A stretch of DNA of 61,502 nt from NCBI GenBank assembly GCA_900314605.1, contig OMVX01000010.1, positions 1-61,502 on the forward strand, in the 5' to 3' direction. Origin of the DNA: an uncultured Methanobrevibacter sp. GTDB taxonomy: Archaea; Methanobacteriota; Methanobacteria; Methanobacteriales; Methanobacteriaceae. The number at the start of each line of letters is the position of its first letter. Position 1 is the first letter of the stretch. The notes under the pieces were generated by a model that searched no databases, was not told the DNA's origin, and was given only the letters and a program-made list of their open reading frames with translations. The position numbers and the translations under genes were made by a program. This document shows, piece by piece, positions 48,185 through 59,204 of the stretch.

Positions 48185-49832
48185 TAGCTGGAATAATTAA
48201 AGATCTTTCTCCATCAGGTTGGAATTCTCTTAAAGCACCTTTTGCGAATTCAGCACGAGGTTGAGTGAAGTCAAAACTTAAGTTTTTATCAGCAAATGCA
48301 ATTTTAATTAATGGGTTGTATACAAATGCATCTCCACGTGCAGCGTGAGGAGCTTGTGAAATACCTGCGTATTCACCTTGGTGACCTACGTTCATTGCAT
48401 AGTTAGGATAGTTAGGACCTCTCATTTCAAGTGGTAAACCTTCATCGTTTCTGAATGAGAATACGTTAGATGCACCACATTGATCTTGTAAATCGTAACC
48501 GTAGAATCCTAATCTGGAATGTTGTTCTTTGTGTAAGTATTGGGATAAGTACCAAGCACTTAAACCGGTTTGAGCATTTCCAGTTGCAAATGCAGTAGAA
48601 CAACCTGCAGCAGCTGCAACAACAGCAGCCCTTTGAGATCCACCAAATTGTGTTTCAAGTAATGCAGGGAATTCTTCGAATTGTTCTAAGGAATAGAAAG
48701 TAACTTCAGAACCAACATCAAGTACAGTGTCCATGTTGTTAGGTGCTTCAGTTAATCCGTATTTATCTTCAACATAATCTTTACCATAGTAGGTGAAGTC
48801 ATCAAGTACATTATCAGTATATGCTGCAGTAGCATATTGAGTGAATCCTACACCACCAGACATGTAAGAACCTAACCAAATTTGGTCGTATAATCCAGCA
48901 CCGGTAGCTACTACATCTAAGGTTATTCTTACAGGATCATCTGGGTTTACTCTGGAAGATTGACAGATATCAGCTAAGAAACCGAATGGAACTCCACCAG
49001 GTTCGTTTTCTGCTCTTGCTCTTCTTTGAGGTAAAGCAGTACCCATGTGAATAACTTCTGCGTGTTTGGATGCATATGCGAAATCTCCAGTTGCACCTTC
49101 ACCAGCACATTGGTTGTATGCAGAAATCATTGACATACCAATTTGCATAGCAGACCATCTAGAGGTAGTACCTCCATCACAAACTCTTCCTACTAAAGAT
49201 GGAATCCTTACAGCTTGCCAAATTTTATCTCCAACTTCAGCTTTAAGAGCTGCTGCTTGAGCTTCTGGGAATTCTTTGTTAATGTCTAAAACATAACATT
49301 TATCAATTTCATCAGCTAATTCATCGTCACCAGTAAAGATTTTTACGTAACTGTCTGCTACTAAGTATGGGTTAGTTTCTACCATATGTTCTTGGACAAC
49401 TGCTGCACCAGGCATAGAGTGGTTAACAGTTTCTAAGTAATTGGTAATAGTTTCAGGAGTTACTTCCATACCTAATCTTCTTTCAAGAACGTTGTGAGCA
49501 GTGTTTAATCCTACAATAACAGTTCTTCTAATATCATCCCACATTTGTTGCATAGCAGCGTTGTTGATGAAGTGTAAATCGTCCCCTTCTACATAAGTAT
49601 CAGTAGTAGATAATTGGTAAGGCATTAAAGTCCTTTGTCCTAATGGACTACCAACATCTGGGTTGTACATAGGAATACCTCTTTTATCTGCAATGTCTTT
49701 ACCTGCATTGTAGAATTCGGTTTTCCTTTCAGATTGTTTCCAACCACCTAAATTATAGAAAGTGGTGGTTTTTGCATCTGGGGATTCTTTGAATTTTTTA
49801 TTTAATGCATCAATGAATTTTTTATCAGCCAT
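48180..49832 (-). CDS. mcrA: Methyl-coenzyme M reductase subunit alpha
   Basis: 550 residues, exactly the Methanothermobacter length. It contributes most of the F430 active site that makes methane. Q147 (axial ligand, AAVVQEH) and Y333 (GFTQYATAA) are in place, as are residues that are modified in the known enzyme: H257 (YASKHAEV), R271 ([13 protein letters not shown]), Q400 (FGGSQRAAV), G445 (FYGYDLQDQ) and C452 (DQCGASN). Ribosome-binding site GGGGAGG. It is the last gene of mcrBDCGA. A mcrC-containing operon next to mtr is the MCR I arrangement. Confidence 0.99.
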   Translation of the reverse strand: MADKKFIDALNKKFKESPDAKTTTFYNLGGWKQSERKTEFYNAGKDIADKRGIPMYNPDVGSPLGQRTLMPYQLSTTDTYVEGDDLHFINNAAMQQMWDDIRRTVIVGLNTAHNVLERRLGMEVTPETITNYLETVNHSMPGAAVVQEHMVETNPYLVADSYVKIFTGDDELADEIDKCYVLDINKEFPEAQAAALKAEVGDKIWQAVRIPSLVGRVCDGGTTSRWSAMQIGMSMISAYNQCAGEGATGDFAYASKHAEVIHMGTALPQRRARAENEPGGVPFGFLADICQSSRVNPDDPVRITLDVVATGAGLYDQIWLGSYMSGGVGFTQYATAAYTDNVLDDFTYYGKDYVEDKYGLTEAPNNMDTVLDVGSEVTFYSLEQFEEFPALLETQFGGSQRAAVVAAAAGCSTAFATGNAQTGLSAWYLSQYLHKEQHSRLGFYGYDLQDQCGASNVFSFRNDEGLPLEMRGPNYPNYAMNVGHQGEYAGISQAPHAARGDAFVYNPLIKIAFADKNLSFDFTQPRAEFAKGALREFQPDGERSLIIPAK

Positions 49833-49846
49833 AATAACAACCTCCC

Positions 49847-50596
49847 CTATTCAGGGCAATATCCTCCTTGGGATCTGGTGACATGGATTTTGTGTAATAC
49901 TTCAACAGCATCTTTATCATCTTTGTATGCGTCACCATCTACTCTGTAAATTGTGGTAATGTCTTTTAATTTTTCTTCATCTAAAGGTTCACCTAAGTCA
50001 ATAGGTTCATCTAAAGGAATTCCAATTTGATCTTTTACCATTTCTACGTGACCGGTTTCTTTGTTCATAAGTTGTCTTCTTAACATATCGAACATAATAC
50101 CGTCTTCGTCTAATCTTAAGGAGTGACCGTGTACAGATTTACCTCTGATTCCAGTTCTTGCTGGGTCAAAGAATTCTGTTTCTAATAACTCTTTTGAGAG
50201 TTTTTCAAGGTCTCTTTCCCTTCTTTCGATAACTTGTCTTCCGGATAAAGTACCGGTATCAATTCCTCTGTATCTGTTCATGTATGATCTAGCTCTTACA
50301 TAAGGTTGAGCTGGAGCGAAGTACATGGAATCAGCGAATTGAATATATCTTACTCTGTCTCCTGCTTTTGCACCATCAATTGGTGTAACAATTTCTCTTA
50401 CAATGTCTTCAGGCTCATCCATTTCATCTAAAGGAGGGTGAACTGATTTATAATCTTCACCTGGAGCCCTGTGACCTAATATTTTTACTATATCTTCATC
50501 TGAAATTTCTCTTAATTTTTCTAAATCTTGCTCTGGGTCAGCAAAATGTCTTCTATTTTCAGAAACTTTAGATGTACCTGGGTAATATTGTGCCAT
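49847..50596 (-). CDS. mcrG: Methyl-coenzyme M reductase subunit gamma
   Basis: 249 residues. Gamma subunit of the (alpha-beta-gamma)2 enzyme. It contacts F430 and closes the channel. Recognisable: [59 protein letters not shown] and [14 protein letters not shown]. It lies between mcrC and mcrA with very short gaps. Confidence 0.99.
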   Translation of the reverse strand: MAQYYPGTSKVSENRRHFADPEQDLEKLREISDEDIVKILGHRAPGEDYKSVHPPLDEMDEPEDIVREIVTPIDGAKAGDRVRYIQFADSMYFAPAQPYVRARSYMNRYRGIDTGTLSGRQVIERRERDLEKLSKELLETEFFDPARTGIRGKSVHGHSLRLDEDGIMFDMLRRQLMNKETGHVEMVKDQIGIPLDEPIDLGEPLDEEKLKDITTIYRVDGDAYKDDKDAVEVLHKIHVTRSQGGYCPE

Positions 50597-50598
50597 AA

Positions 50599-51195
50599 TT
50601 ATGCATCTCCTAATGCTAATTTAACTTTTCTAATAATTTCATCTAATTGTTCTTGAGAAACAGTTTGTCCTCTTATAACACCACTAATTATATTAATAAT
50701 GGTTCCTTTTGTTTGAACTTCATCAGGCATAACCTTTGAAGTTTTAATCCCTATTTTTGCGAAATCCTCAAAATCAACAGGATATTCACATATAATCACA
50801 CAAGGTTTATTTACATTTCTTAAGATTAAACGTGCTTTATAAATAATATGGTTTCTTACTCCTCCTAAATGAATAACTAAAAGTTTATATTGATTTAATT
50901 GTTCAATTTCTTCAGGAGTTAAACCAAACAAACTAGAAGCCCCAACACCTGGAGCATCACCAGGAACACCAGCACCAGCATTTAAAATCATAGTACTAGT
51001 TAATAAATTTGCTTCACGTAAAGCAAAGGTTATTTCACAAACAGGTTTAGTGATATGTCTTCGACCAGGAGACATTGCTACAGCAATAACATCACTTCCA
51101 CATTTAGCAAAAGTTCCTCTTTGAGCAATTCCTCCACCTTCACCAAGACCCATGGTCTCACGGCAGTCAACTACATGTGTTGTTCTTCCAATCAT
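50599..51195 (-). CDS. mcrC: Methyl-coenzyme M reductase operon protein C
   Basis: 198 residues. Part of the MCR activation machinery, where it works with component A2 and marker proteins such as Mmp7. The N-terminal [20 protein letters not shown] is typical. [20 protein letters not shown] and [20 protein letters not shown] are other conserved blocks. Its presence marks the operon as MCR I rather than MCR II, which lacks C. Confidence 0.96.
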   Translation of the reverse strand: MIGRTTHVVDCRETMGLGEGGGIAQRGTFAKCGSDVIAVAMSPGRRHITKPVCEITFALREANLLTSTMILNAGAGVPGDAPGVGASSLFGLTPEEIEQLNQYKLLVIHLGGVRNHIIYKARLILRNVNKPCVIICEYPVDFEDFAKIGIKTSKVMPDEVQTKGTIINIISGVIRGQTVSQEQLDEIIRKVKLALGDA

Positions 51196-51200
51196 ATTAC

Positions 51201-51662
51201 CTATTCCACTTCATCATAATCAATGTAATCAAGATTTTCTGCTAGTTGTCTAGTTTGATCAGTCATACCAATCAATTCATCTGGAAGATTATCCTCTCCA
51301 ACGCCATATTTAATAGCATCACTAACAGTTTTGTGTTTTCTAATATATTCAGTTCGACTTGTGTTAATATCATATCCAAATGGAAGTACATCATCACAGA
51401 TTTTTTCAACTTCTTTAATAGCAGATTCAGAAGTTAATTCAACAAAGATACGACCAACACGAATTTTAAGTTCAATTGGTTTACCTTTAACTGTAATTTC
51501 TCTTCTATCTTTATATTTTGGATTTAAATCAGGAACATCAGGGGGGAGTCTAGGTCCATGAATAACAGTCCTTTTAACATCATCCAAACTTTCAATACCG
51601 TTTAGTAATTTTTCAGTTGTGTCTGCACCAATGATTCTATAAGGAAATATTTCGATATCCAT
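51201..51662 (-). CDS. mcrD: Methyl-coenzyme M reductase operon protein D
   Basis: 153 residues. A chaperone-like protein that binds immature MCR, shown to affect cofactor insertion or assembly in other methanogens. Family blocks: [40 protein letters not shown], and [20 protein letters not shown]. Five bases separate it from mcrC. Confidence 0.96.
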   Translation of the reverse strand: MDIEIFPYRIIGADTTEKLLNGIESLDDVKRTVIHGPRLPPDVPDLNPKYKDRREITVKGKPIELKIRVGRIFVELTSESAIKEVEKICDDVLPFGYDINTSRTEYIRKHKTVSDAIKYGVGEDNLPDELIGMTDQTRQLAENLDYIDYDEVE

Positions 51663-51704
51663 TTTTATACCCCATCAATTAGATGTAAATTTTATTAAAA
51701 ATAA

Positions 51705-53036
51705 TTAGATATCTCCTTTTATGTCTGAAGCAGCTTCTGCGACATATTTAAGAGGTTCTCTGAATTCATCAATTCTACTGTATACTTCTTTAATTAATCC
51801 AGATGTTGCTTCTGGAGAGAAGAGTTGAGTACCAGCATCTAAAGACATACCTGCAGCTACACAAGGAATTGTGAAACCTTTACTATGTCTTGTTACGATA
51901 TGGTTTCCGTTGAATAAACCAGGACCTCCTCCACCATAGATAGAGTGAGAGAAGAAACTGAATCCTACAGCTACACCTTCACCTCTACCGAAGTCAAGAC
52001 CAGGTAAACCGGTAGCAAATTCGATAGAATCGTTGAAGTATAAAAGAGTAGATGGAATACCTTGAGCAGCACGAGCAGCAGCTACGTTTACCATAGTTGC
52101 AGCAACAGAACCAGCAGCTACGTAAGCGTTCCATTTAGCTAAATCATCAGTTTGGTATACATTGAATCCATTTAAATCTTTTTCAACACTGATAATTCCA
52201 TCATCACTAGCTTTTGCAATAGTATCAGTCATAATGTCACCAACAGATGAGTTAGTAGCATTATCTTGTACTAATCCTAAAACTAAGTTATCTGCATTCA
52301 TACCTTGGTAAGCTAAACCTAATAAATGCATTCTTTCAAATGCACCAATAGCATCTCCCATTTCAAACATAGCAGTTTGTTCTAAGATACTAGCTAATGC
52401 GGTAGCTTGGAAAGAGTTTTTAAGGGTAGCAGCAACAATATGGTTTGCAGTAATGTTCCTGAATGAGTAACCAGGACCTTCTAATTTTTGAGGTACGTTT
52501 AACATAGTTGCAATGTTAGATCCACCATAATCTACAGATTGCGGATAAGTACCTAAAACAGCCGCTTTTACCATATTAGCATCATACATACTAACATCTA
52601 AATTATTAATAATAGATTGGATTAAAGCATTAGAAGTAGCTAAAGTTGCAACAGAATATTCTGCAGAAGCATCTATCCTTTTACTTGGAACTTGGACTAA
52701 AATCCTTTTACCGTTAGAAATGAGTTCAACATTAGTATCATCATCATCGGTAACTTTAATCATATCTTTTAAGGATGCTGCAATAGCATCAGCATTACCA
52801 GTAATATCAAGGTCCATTTCTCTTCCTAAGATTTTACTAGATTTACCACCGACAGCAGCATTTCTTAATGAGTTTTCTATACCTTCTAAGTTTACAGCAA
52901 CAGTTCTTTTAATACCAGTTACAATTTTTTGAATAGCTGGGTTACGTACTGGACTTAGAGCTTCAATAGGCACATTGGAATCGACTAATGTACCTCTATC
53001 GTCGTATAAATCGACTTTATCATCAAACTTCGCCAT
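51705..53036 (-). CDS. mcrB: Methyl-coenzyme M reductase subunit beta
   Basis: 443 residues, the reference length. The catalytic tyrosine Y367 is in [18 protein letters not shown]. It binds the polypeptide-like coenzyme B channel with gamma. First gene of the mcr operon, with ribosome-binding site GGAGGGA and a leader of about 120 bases upstream. Confidence 0.99.
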   Translation of the reverse strand: MAKFDDKVDLYDDRGTLVDSNVPIEALSPVRNPAIQKIVTGIKRTVAVNLEGIENSLRNAAVGGKSSKILGREMDLDITGNADAIAASLKDMIKVTDDDDTNVELISNGKRILVQVPSKRIDASAEYSVATLATSNALIQSIINNLDVSMYDANMVKAAVLGTYPQSVDYGGSNIATMLNVPQKLEGPGYSFRNITANHIVAATLKNSFQATALASILEQTAMFEMGDAIGAFERMHLLGLAYQGMNADNLVLGLVQDNATNSSVGDIMTDTIAKASDDGIISVEKDLNGFNVYQTDDLAKWNAYVAAGSVAATMVNVAAARAAQGIPSTLLYFNDSIEFATGLPGLDFGRGEGVAVGFSFFSHSIYGGGGPGLFNGNHIVTRHSKGFTIPCVAAGMSLDAGTQLFSPEATSGLIKEVYSRIDEFREPLKYVAEAASDIKGDI

Positions 53037-53080
53037 TTTTTCCCTCCTAAATAAATAGAGTTACTAATATACCACTCAAC

Positions 53081-53199
53081 CATAAACTTATGAATTTTTA
53101 TAGTTTATGTTAAGTAAGCTACAAAGCAAGTTTTTGCATAGCAAGCCATATGGTATACAAATTTTAATATCTTAAAGATATAATATAAATATTACCTTT
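53081..53199 (-). promoter_or_regulatory. Presumed mcr promoter and structured leader
   Basis: On the minus strand AAAGGTAAT (53199-53191, BRE-like) and ATTTATATTA (53190-53181, TATA box) precede an expected start near 53158. The leader of about 120 bases has palindrome CCATATGG (53146-53153), a GC-richer stretch with repeated GCTTGC and GCAAG words, and a hairpin of CATAAACT (53109-53102) with AGTTTATG (53088-53081). Position is inferred from sequence. Confidence 0.5.
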
Positions 53200-53366
53200 T
53201 TTTATAATTAGTAAAGTTTATATGTAATAATTATGTAGATTTTTTTTAATAAAAATAGGGATAAAATTAATAATTTTTTAATATTGATTAAAAAATATAA
53301 ATATTTTGATAAAAAAAATCATTATATCTGAAAATTCAATCATAATACAGAATTTATTTAAAAATT

Positions 53367-53523
53367 GACTTTGTAGAAATCCTATTTGATTTTTGAAAAA
53401 TTTTTAGAAAAATCAATTTTTTCTATTTTTACATTAAATTTTAAAAAAAAATCTTAAATTTAATTATTTTTATTGTTTATTGTTTAACTCTAAAACAATA
53501 AAAAATATGATTTCTACAAAGCC
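53367..53523. mobile_element. MITE family B (157 bp, 8-bp target duplication)
   Basis: The ends are GACTTTGTAGAAATCCTATT and, on the other strand, GGCTTTGTAGAAATCATATT. A perfect 8-bp duplication TAAAAATT flanks it (53359-53366 and 53524-53531). There is no reading frame. The ends differ from family A, so a different transposase must have moved it; none is in the window. It lies about 330 bases upstream of mcrB and 270 bases upstream of mmp10. Confidence 0.88.
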
Positions 53524-53794
53524 TAAAAATTAAAAAAAAATTCAATAAAAATAAAATATCTATTAATTAGAAATGAAGAAAAGAATCTGATATTCGAAAA
53601 GAAAATAAAAAAAATTGAACTAATTTTTATAAAAACTTAAAAATAAATAAAATAAAATCTTAAAATGAATATTTAAATAAAAAAAAGGTAAATTAATAAA
53701 TCAAATAAATTATAAAATATAAAATATAAAACAATATATATAATAAAAAAATACTAATTTTAAATAAAAATATTAATAAAAAATAGACGATAAT

Positions 53795-55051
53795 ATGCAA
53801 ATTTTAGCAGATGTAGGTGGAATACCTGGAAAAGATTGTAGAGGATTTTGTAAATACTGTTATTTTAAAAAAGTAAAAGAAGTAAAACCTCTAGGGTGTC
53901 AATATTGCCCTCCAAAAACTATCGGATGTGAAAAATGTTCAATAGGTATTCAAGATGCTATATCAGAATTTAAACCTGTTTTTTTAGTAACTAATGATAT
54001 TCAATCTACCTTAATGTTTAATCCTGTTCGTGATAATAATCTTAAAATAAACATTAGTGGAGGAGGAGATGTAAGTTGTTATCCTCAAATACAAGAACTT
54101 GCAGCAACAATAAATCAACTTCAAATTCCTATACATTTAGGATATACTAGTGGAAAGGGTATTGATAATATTAAATGGGCAGAGGATTTAATTAGAAATG
54201 GTGTAGATGAGGTAACATTTACCTTATTTGCAGCTGACAGTAAACTTAGAAGAGAATGGATGGGAGATACTAATCCTGAGATTTCTATTGAGGCAGTAAA
54301 ATTATTTTCAGAAAACACTGAACTACATGCTGCAATGGTAATTATTCCTGGTGTAAATGATGGTGAAGTCCTTAGAGATAGCTGTGAAAAATTAGAAGAA
54401 TGGGGTGCACATGCAGGAATTTTAATGAGATTTGCAAATTCTACTGAAGGAGGTCTTGTACTTAATAATGGACCGATTGTAAAAGGTATAGACTCCCAAT
54501 CTGTTGAAAGTTTTGAAGAACTTGTAAAAGATATTAATACAGAATTTCCTAAACTCAGAATCACAGGAACACCAGTATGTGACCCTGAAACTGGAGCTCC
54601 ATTTGCAATAGCTAAAGATGGAAATGAAATATATCTACAATTTATTCCAAAAGTTACAGGTTATGCAACAATTATATCTTCAAAAATAGCAGGTCCAAGA
54701 ATTGCTAAAATATTTGAAAAAATAGGTGCTGAAGACCATGTTAATGTAATATCAACTAAAAAAGATATTGCATGTCTTATTACAAAAGATGATCTTGAAG
54801 ATATTGATTTATCTCAAGTAAAAGATACTGTTTTAATACCTGGCAGGTCCTATATTCACCAATTAGATGCTGAAAGAATCTTTTCAAATGATGGAAAAGA
54901 AAGATTAGTTGCACGAGGACCAGATACACTTAGTGTTGATGGAGAGTTAAGTGGTAATTTAACTGAAGAAAATGTGATTGAAAGAGAATTAGAACAATTT
55001 AATGATCTTGTAGGTGCAATTAACTTTTATGGAATGGAAGTTCCTAAATAA
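53795..55051 (+). CDS. mmp10: Methanogenesis marker 10, radical SAM methyltransferase for McrA arginine
   Basis: 418 residues. It makes the 5-(S)-methylarginine of McrA, at R271 here. The N-terminal cluster motif is C15-x3-C19-x2-C22 (DCRGFCKYCYFKK), with a further set of cysteines (GCQYCPPKTIGCEKC) just after it. NISGGGDVSCYPQIQ and GYTSGKGIDN mark the radical SAM barrel. A C-terminal domain (about 270 on) is as in the family. It is divergent from mcrB, its modification target's operon, across 758 bases. A weak start region (GACGATA) was seen. Confidence 0.95.
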   Translation: MQILADVGGIPGKDCRGFCKYCYFKKVKEVKPLGCQYCPPKTIGCEKCSIGIQDAISEFKPVFLVTNDIQSTLMFNPVRDNNLKINISGGGDVSCYPQIQELAATINQLQIPIHLGYTSGKGIDNIKWAEDLIRNGVDEVTFTLFAADSKLRREWMGDTNPEISIEAVKLFSENTELHAAMVIIPGVNDGEVLRDSCEKLEEWGAHAGILMRFANSTEGGLVLNNGPIVKGIDSQSVESFEELVKDINTEFPKLRITGTPVCDPETGAPFAIAKDGNEIYLQFIPKVTGYATIISSKIAGPRIAKIFEKIGAEDHVNVISTKKDIACLITKDDLEDIDLSQVKDTVLIPGRSYIHQLDAERIFSNDGKERLVARGPDTLSVDGELSGNLTEENVIERELEQFNDLVGAINFYGMEVPK

Positions 55052-55133
55052 ATATTTAGACCTTAATTTTTTAAAAAATAAGCAAATTAAAAAAGATAGA
55101 ATAAAAATTTTAAATAAAGAATGAAAAATGAAA

Positions 55134-56057
55134 TTAAACATCGTCAGAGATTAATGAACTTTCAGATAATAATTTTACAAGAGTATAATTATACATATGA
55201 GATTTTGTTATATCTGCAATTTCTGAAAGTTTTCGATCCCCAACTTCAACATTTTGAATTTCTTTATGATAGGTATCATAATCAAGTTTAATTCTAACAC
55301 CATCTAACTGACTTGTAACAGGAGTTGGAGTATAAGTTGTTTCAATTGCAGGAATTTGTGTTTCAATAGCATTTTTAACCATAATAGGAGGTACTAAAGG
55401 AGAATCTTCTGCCATATATTTTTTCTTCTTATTTAAAATATCCTCTGTAGTTTGAACTAACCTTTTAAGAGCCCTAATATTTTCCCCACGTTTAAGTCTT
55501 CGAGGAATTCTACCTAAACCACCTACATATGCATCTACACCGGGTAGTTCATCTACATCTATTTCAGGAGCACCTGTTACAATGACAGGAATATCTATAT
55601 CTTCATATAAAAATGATTTTTCAATTATACAGTCTTTAAAACTTCCAAGAGCAAATATTGCAACATCATGTTCTTCTATTAAGTATTTTTCTTCTTGAGA
55701 AATACCACTTGTTCCTTTTCCATGGCCTCTTGCTAAACCAACCATATTATCTTTTGCACCATACCTTCTAAGATATTCAGAAATATCACATGCTGCATGT
55801 GGAAGGTGATGTCTTGCAAGAGTAGGAGAAACAATTGCAATTTCAGTTCCAGCCATAGGAGCAAATGTAATTTCACCTAATAATTCTTTTGATTTTTCTT
55901 TGATTTTTCCTACATCATCAATAGGAACAGCCATATTTACTACAAGATCCATTTGTATAATATTTTCCTGTATAATAAATCCACCTAAATCCTCAATTAA
56001 TTCCCTCATTTCATTACTTTTATGAATTCCACCAGTATATGTCAAAGTTTCATACAT
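55134..56057 (-). CDS. Methanogenesis marker protein 7
   Basis: 307 residues. One of the marker proteins found with McrC and component A2 in the MCR activation complex of Methanothermobacter. Blocks: [60 protein letters not shown], and [20 protein letters not shown]. Ribosome-binding site AGGAGA. Convergent with mmp10 (83 bp apart). Confidence 0.9.
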   Translation of the reverse strand: MYETLTYTGGIHKSNEMRELIEDLGGFIIQENIIQMDLVVNMAVPIDDVGKIKEKSKELLGEITFAPMAGTEIAIVSPTLARHHLPHAACDISEYLRRYGAKDNMVGLARGHGKGTSGISQEEKYLIEEHDVAIFALGSFKDCIIEKSFLYEDIDIPVIVTGAPEIDVDELPGVDAYVGGLGRIPRRLKRGENIRALKRLVQTTEDILNKKKKYMAEDSPLVPPIMVKNAIETQIPAIETTYTPTPVTSQLDGVRIKLDYDTYHKEIQNVEVGDRKLSEIADITKSHMYNYTLVKLLSESSLISDDV

Positions 56058-56150
56058 AATAACATCTCCTCTAATAAAAAAATACTCCTAGACTATATAT
56101 ATTAAAATATTATTTTTATAATTAATAAATTATTTTAATTTAAGTAAAAT

Positions 56151-56723
56151 TTAATAAAATTTAAAATCAAGATTAGATGGGTTAATATTTAATAAAATAG
56201 AATATCTTAATTCTGCCTTTTCTATAGGATTTTTTGATATATTATCATGAGTTGGAAGCTCTACAAGAGTGTACTTATTACTTTCTTCTACATCCATATA
56301 ATCTGGATAAATTAAAAAATCAAAATCCTTATCCGTGATTGTAAAGTTCATATCTTCTACAATATCTTTTATAAATTTAGATAAAACTGATACTTTAATG
56401 TTTTTATTTTGATTTTTAATTTTTTGAACATTTAAAGAATTATTAATCCACTCATCTGCAATTTTATAGTTTTTAAAGTAATCTTTAATATCACTGTCAG
56501 TTAATTCATTTGGAGAATATTTGGATACTCTTTTAATACTTTCAAATATTTGAGCGAATGTGTTTATTTTAATTCTTAAAGTATCAATATCTTCAACTTT
56601 ACTTTCAGATAATAATATAGCAAAATCCCCATACTCAGATGAAGGATGTTTAGTTAAATTATAATCTGTTATTCCTACAATATCAAGGATTTCTCTACAC
56701 ATTGGAGTAGTAACAATTTTCAT
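56151..56723 (-). CDS. Unrecognised protein in the MCR maturation block
   Basis: 190 residues. No family was recognised with confidence. It begins MKIVTTPMCREILDIVGITD, has a Lys/Asn-rich helical middle (KNYKIADEWINNSLNVQKIK) and ends with two short beta-like segments (TLVELPTHDNISKNPIE, SILLNINPSNLDFKFY). It is upstream of mmp7 on the same strand (93-bp gap) and so probably cotranscribed with it. A link to MCR activation is an inference from position only. Confidence 0.65.
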   Translation of the reverse strand: MKIVTTPMCREILDIVGITDYNLTKHPSSEYGDFAILLSESKVEDIDTLRIKINTFAQIFESIKRVSKYSPNELTDSDIKDYFKNYKIADEWINNSLNVQKIKNQNKNIKVSVLSKFIKDIVEDMNFTITDKDFDFLIYPDYMDVEESNKYTLVELPTHDNISKNPIEKAELRYSILLNINPSNLDFKFY

Positions 56724-57107
56724 ATTTTTCCCAAAAATATTTTTTAATAAATAATTAGTTTTTTAAAATATAAATTTTATGAATATTAAAAAAATGAATA
56801 AAGACAGAGTAATTAGATATTGATATGTATATGCAATAGCCTAAATTTAAGGTTTTATTAAAAAAAAAATTTTTTAAAATTATAGAGATTATTTTTAAAA
56901 TAAAGATTAATAAATAATATAAAATTTATTTAAATATTAAATAAAATTAATAAGTATTAAAATATGTGAAAAATTATTTAATTTATATAAATTATAAAAA
57001 AATATATTTAAAATAAAAAATCAAATAAAATTATCTATTAAAAAATAATAAGAAATAAATATAGAAATTTTTAAAATTTTTAAAGAAAAAAAAACTAATG
57101 TGATATA
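56724..57107. other. Divergent AT-rich spacer before comB
   Basis: 384 bases without a reading frame or recognised RNA. It should hold the promoters of the unknown gene and of comB; TGTGAT just before the comB ATG may be its ribosome-binding site. Confidence 0.5.
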
Positions 57108-57803
57108 ATGGAAGTAAGTTTAAGTTTTGAGAAAAGTTCATCAGATGATTTATCAATTATGGTTGATGAGTTAAGAGCAAGTACAACAATTATAGCAGCA
57201 TTAGAAAAATTTGAAATGGTAATACCAACATTTACCCCAGAACAAGCAATTAAAATGAGTAAAAAGCATAATGGAGTTCTTGCAGGTGAACGTAACGGGA
57301 AAAAAATAGAGGACTTTGAGCTTGGAAACTCTCCTGTAGATGTTAAAAATTATGAAACTAAAAAGAAAGCCTTTATTTTAACAACAAGCAATGGTACAAG
57401 AATATTAGAAGATATGACTGCAAAAAACATATTAATCGGAGGATTAATAAATGCTAAAGCAGTTGCTGAAAGTGCAATTGAAAAAGCAGATAATCATATT
57501 GATTTAGTAATGGCTGGTTGGAAAGGTAATTTTACAATAGAAGATTATCTTGCATCTGGAGAAATATTATACCAGATAAGTAAAATTAACAGTGAAAAAA
57601 ATTTAGATATTAAATTTAGTGAATATTCGCAAAGTGCAATACTTGCAAGTAGAGATGAAAATGCAGTTATAGAACATATATTAAATTCTACATCAGCAAA
57701 ACGTTTAGAAAGCCTAGGTTTAAGTAAGGATACAGAATTTTGTCTTAAAAAGAACATTTCAAATAAAGTAGGATTTTATAATAACGATGTTATCAGATCT
57801 TAA
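57108..57803 (+). CDS. comB: 2-phosphosulfolactate phosphatase
   Basis: 231 residues. It removes phosphate from 2-phosphosulfolactate in coenzyme M biosynthesis, suggesting that the organism makes its own coenzyme M. Family blocks: IMVDELRASTTIIAALE, GVLAGERNGKKIEDFELGNS, AFILTTSNGTRILEDM, and LVMAGWKGNFTIEDYLASGE. Size is normal for the family (about 230). Monocistronic. Confidence 0.93.
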   Translation: MEVSLSFEKSSSDDLSIMVDELRASTTIIAALEKFEMVIPTFTPEQAIKMSKKHNGVLAGERNGKKIEDFELGNSPVDVKNYETKKKAFILTTSNGTRILEDMTAKNILIGGLINAKAVAESAIEKADNHIDLVMAGWKGNFTIEDYLASGEILYQISKINSEKNLDIKFSEYSQSAILASRDENAVIEHILNSTSAKRLESLGLSKDTEFCLKKNISNKVGFYNNDVIRS

Positions 57804-58031
57804 TATAATTATAACAAAAACATTAAAAATTAAAATATTAAAAGTTTAAAAATTATCAATAAAATTTAATATTTTTAAAATAAAAAGTGAAAACTAATCT
57901 AAAACAAAGATTTAAATATTTATAAATATTTATATTATTATTTAATATTTATTATATAAATTTAAAAATGAATATTTTTTAAATTAAACATTTGTTAATT
58001 ATTAATTATTTTATTATAAAGAAGTGTTATT

Positions 58032-59204
58032 TTGCTAAAAGAAAATTTAACTATTATAGGAACAGCCCATGTATCAAATGAAAGTGTTGAAGAAGTTAAA
58101 AATGCCATATATGAAATTCAACCAGATGTAGTAGGTGTTGAATTAGATTTTAAAAGATACCAAAGGCTAAAAAATGAAATGAATGGTATAGAAACAGATG
58201 ATACCATCTCTATGAAAAAAATCATTAAAGAAAATAAGGTTGGAATATTTCTTGCAAGTACTATCCTAGGTTATATACAAAACAAAATTGGTAAAGATGT
58301 TGATGTTAAACCAGGTTCAGAAATGATAAGTGCAATACAAGCAGCAGAAGATTTAAATCTTAAAATCGCACTACTTGATAGAGATATTAATATTACATTA
58401 CAGAGAACCTTAAATACTATGAGCCTATGGGAGAAACTTAAATTTGTATTAGGTATTCTTAAAGCTTTTATTGTAGGGGATGAAGAAGAAATTGATATTG
58501 AAGAGTTAAAAAAACCAGATACTATTGATGAGGTAATGGAATATTTTAAAGATGAATCTCCAGGAGCTTATGAAGTTTTAGTCCATGAAAGAGATGCATA
58601 CCTTGCACAAAGTATATTAAATATTCCAGAAGAAACTGTTGTAGCAGTAGTTGGGGCAGGACATAAAGATGGTATTGAAAAATATTTAGACAATCCAGAA
58701 ACAATTCCAACACGTGAAAAATTAACAGATATATCAACATCCCGTAAGATTCCATGGCTTAAAATAATAATTGGTTCTATTCCAGTAATTTTTATTTTAA
58801 TATTTGTCCTTGCATTTATTCATGGGATAAATATTACAAATGACCTTTTAACCTGTTTAATTGTCTATTTTATTACAGGATTTATAGGATCCATTTGCTC
58901 TGGATCTAAGATAGTTTCTGGAATAGCAGGAGGTCTTTCTGCACCAATTACTGTAATGCATCCAATACTTGCTGCAGGTATGTTTTCAGCACTTGTTGAA
59001 CTACATTACAGACCTATTAGAAAAAGAGACATACATCAACTTGGAGAAATTGATACATTTAAAGACCTGTGGCATAATAATGTATTTAGAATACTTCTTG
59101 TTTTTATTGGAACAAATCTAGGAGTAAGTATAGCAACAATTTTTATTTTACCTGCAAATGTATTTATTCCGCTGTTTATGAAAGTATTTAGTCTTATATG
59201 CTGA
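58032..59204 (+). CDS. TraB/PrgY-family membrane protein
   Basis: 390 residues with a TTG start at 58032 (no nearer ATG; GAAGTG upstream). The N-terminal TraB/GumN-type domain contains IIGTAHVSNESVEEVKNAIY and GVELDFKRYQRL, and VAVVGAGHKDGIEKYLDN is the second conserved block. From about residue 238 there are four to five membrane helices. The EREX-type domain was linked to pheromone shutdown in enterococci and mitochondrial protein in eukaryotes. The archaeal role is unknown; a metalloprotease-like fold has been proposed. Confidence 0.85.
   Translation: MLKENLTIIGTAHVSNESVEEVKNAIYEIQPDVVGVELDFKRYQRLKNEMNGIETDDTISMKKIIKENKVGIFLASTILGYIQNKIGKDVDVKPGSEMISAIQAAEDLNLKIALLDRDINITLQRTLNTMSLWEKLKFVLGILKAFIVGDEEEIDIEELKKPDTIDEVMEYFKDESPGAYEVLVHERDAYLAQSILNIPEETVVAVVGAGHKDGIEKYLDNPETIPTREKLTDISTSRKIPWLKIIIGSIPVIFILIFVLAFIHGINITNDLLTCLIVYFITGFIGSICSGSKIVSGIAGGLSAPITVMHPILAAGMFSALVELHYRPIRKRDIHQLGEIDTFKDLWHNNVFRILLVFIGTNLGVSIATIFILPANVFIPLFMKVFSLIC

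Larger units (their letters stand above)
53037..53794. other. Divergent mcr-mmp10 spacer
   Basis: 758 bases between the oppositely transcribed mcrB and mmp10 genes. It contains the mcr leader and promoter (53081-53199) and a MITE (53367-53523). The part nearest mmp10 (53524-53794) has no reading frame and no box that stands out; mmp10 itself lacks a clear ribosome-binding site. Confidence 0.7.
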
